Part shown: piece after piece, positions 6,281-7,592 of the stretch | Layout of the letters: every line of letters begins with the position of its first letter | Numbering within the stretch: position 1 is the stretch's first letter | From: CAZCFB01 sp964511535 | Lineage (GTDB): Bacteria > Myxococcota_A > Polyangia > GCA-2747355 > CAZCFB01 | DNA: 7,592 bases | Assembly: GCA_964511535.1 (NCBI GenBank) | Contig: CAZEFW010000260.1 | Location: forward strand, 1 to 7,592 | Direction: 5' to 3' | Notes under the pieces: model-generated | Databases searched by the model: none | Seen by the model: only the letters and a program-made list of their open reading frames with translations | Told to the model about the DNA's origin: nothing | Position numbers and translations under genes: made by a program

Positions 6281-7568
6281 CGGCTCAACCGCTCGCGCTT
6301 TCGCGCATCATGCGCTGACCTTCACGCTGGTGGCGGCCCTGGCCCTGGCCGGGTGCAAGGACAGCGCGCCGCAGCGGCCGCGGGCACCTGCCGCGGCCCA
6401 CCGCAGACCGAACGTGGTCCTGCTCATCATGGACACCCTGCGCGCTGACGCCCTGGGCAGCTACGGCGGGCCGGCCGGCCCTGGCCGTGAGCTGGACCGC
6501 CGCGCTCGCCAGGGGGTTCGTTTCGAGCATGTGCTGGCCCAGTGCAGCTGGACGCGCCCCAGCATCGGGTCGATGCTCACCAGCCGCCACCCGCGCACCC
6601 TGGGCCTGTACAGGCAACAGGGGGACATGCTCCCCGGCGAGTTCGAGACCCTCGCCGAGGCGCTCAAGCAGGCGGGCTATTCCACCATCGGGGTCACCGC
6701 CAACCCGAACATCGACGCCTACTTCGGCTTCGCCCAGGGCTTCGACAAGTACCGCGACAGCGTCGAGCCGTTCTCCTGGATGCCCGACGCCAACATACCG
6801 ACCCATGGCAAGCTGACCCGCGGCATGCGGCGCACCGCCAGGCAGGTCTACGCCGAGGCGCTCGACCTCGCGCGGGAGGCCGGCGGTGACCGGCCGCTGT
6901 ACCTGCAGCTCAACGTGATGGAGGTGCACACCGGGCACCTGGTGCAGCCCGAGTTCCTGCGGGCGGTGCGCGCGGTGCCCTGGTTCGGCCCTCCGCACCG
7001 CCGGTACCTGGCCGGGCTGCGCCAGCTGTCGGTGTACACCGACGCCTTCATCAGGGCGACGGCGTCCCTGCCGGGCGGGCGCGACACGCTGTTCGTCTTG
7101 ACCAGCGATCATGGCGAGGGCCTGGTGGATCACCCCGCCGTGGCCAACAGCAACACCCACGGCGAGGTGCTCTACGAGTCGAACCTCCGGGTGCCGCTCA
7201 TCCTGTACCACTCGGGGGGCAAGCTCCGCCCGGGGGTGGTCCACCAGACCGCGACGCTGCTGGAGTTGATGCCCACGGTGCTGGACCTGGTGGAGGTCCC
7301 CGGACCGGACCGGATGCAGGGGTCCTCCTTCGCGCCTTACATCACCGGCGCGGGGCCGCCGCCGCCCGCCGAGTTCGTCTTCGCCGAGACCCGCTTCGTC
7401 GGGCATGACAAGCGGGCGGTCCATGACCGGCGCTGGGGGTACTACACGGCCGCGCGCCCGCAAAAGGGCATGCGGCGGCGCGAGCTGCAGCCCCCGGGCC
7501 ACGAGGACGGCGAGCGCACCGACCGACTGGCCGCTCACGGCTCTTGTCGCTTGATGGTGGGTGGTTGA
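6252..7568 (+). CDS. Sulfatase-like (alkaline phosphatase superfamily) lipoprotein
   Basis: 438 residues from ATG 6252. After a somewhat long N-region, a hydrophobic core (LTFTLVAALALAGC) ends in a textbook lipobox LAGC, with Cys35 the predicted lipidated residue. The sulfatase fold (PF00884-like) starts with PNVVLLIMDTLRADALGSYG (metal Asp61). The nucleophile region is CSWTRPSIGSMLTSRHP, with Thr101 where type I sulfatases carry the formylglycine-forming Cys/Ser of C/S-x-P-x-R. Further metal or substrate residues are H226 (MEVHTGH), D286-H287 in TSDHGEG, and H303 in THGEVLYESNLRVPLIL. Without a Cys or Ser there, Thr could act directly as nucleophile, as in nucleotide pyrophosphatases and LtaS- or EptA-type enzymes. 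Phosphodiesterase or phosphotransferase activity is therefore as likely as sulfatase. The usual C-terminal ELYDLxxDPxE motif is only degenerate (ELQPPGHEDGERTD). It is the third gene of the coupled unit; transcription may continue into an ATG at 7582. Confidence 0.87.
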   Translation: MTGGTRAPDDGSTARAFAHHALTFTLVAALALAGCKDSAPQRPRAPAAAHRRPNVVLLIMDTLRADALGSYGGPAGPGRELDRRARQGVRFEHVLAQCSWTRPSIGSMLTSRHPRTLGLYRQQGDMLPGEFETLAEALKQAGYSTIGVTANPNIDAYFGFAQGFDKYRDSVEPFSWMPDANIPTHGKLTRGMRRTARQVYAEALDLAREAGGDRPLYLQLNVMEVHTGHLVQPEFLRAVRAVPWFGPPHRRYLAGLRQLSVYTDAFIRATASLPGGRDTLFVLTSDHGEGLVDHPAVANSNTHGEVLYESNLRVPLILYHSGGKLRPGVVHQTATLLELMPTVLDLVEVPGPDRMQGSSFAPYITGAGPPPPAEFVFAETRFVGHDKRAVHDRRWGYYTAARPQKGMRRRELQPPGHEDGERTDRLAAHGSCRLMVGG

Positions 7569-7592
7569 TCCAGAAACGGGCATGACCCGGTC

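Noticed and set aside
6285..7583. 432-codon minus-strand frame
   Set aside because: Antisense shadow of the sulfatase-like gene; low-information composition and no recognisable motif.

Overview
The window reads as a stretch of a GC-rich chromosome from a Gram-negative bacterium, most likely a Myxococcota/deltaproteobacterial-type lineage. The grounds are indirect: very high GC at third codon positions, Cys-rich Stig1-like repeats joined to a fibrinogen-like domain, a lipoprotein with a long Pro/Asp/Met/Gln linker before a beta-propeller, and SGNH hydrolases with signal anchors. No rRNA, tRNA or marker gene is present, so the taxonomy is inference. Five protein genes are supported, all on the + strand, covering almost the whole window. 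No stretch over 300 bases lacks a gene, and I see no RNA gene, CRISPR array, insertion sequence or integration site.

Layout. (1) 2-979: the 3' part of a secreted Cys-rich/fibrinogen-like protein, cut by the window edge. (2) 980-1039: a GC-rich hairpin that may act as a terminator, then a strong Shine-Dalgarno. (3) 1040-3244: a 734-aa predicted lipoprotein made of a low-complexity stalk and a TolB/WD40-like beta-propeller. (4) 3245-3293: a short gap with one AT-rich hexamer. (5) 3294-7568: a tight three-gene unit. It comprises a 620-aa multi-pass membrane protein ending in an SGNH hydrolase domain, a 375-aa signal-anchored SGNH hydrolase whose GTG overlaps the preceding stop by 4 nt, and a 438-aa sulfatase-like lipoprotein whose start lies 29 nt inside the preceding gene behind an AAGGAG site.

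How they may work together. All five products are predicted to be exported or membrane-bound. The last three genes look translationally coupled and together carry two SGNH esterase/acyltransferase-type domains and one alkaline-phosphatase-superfamily hydrolase. The best inference is a cell-envelope module that adds or removes ester substituents on a glycan or lipid at the periplasmic or outer surface; the substrate is unknown. The first two genes look like independent surface proteins (adhesion or lectin-like, and a scaffold-like propeller), with no sequence evidence of a functional link to the trio beyond proximity. Most other long open frames here, including several of 300-490 codons on the minus strand, are GC-driven shadows.
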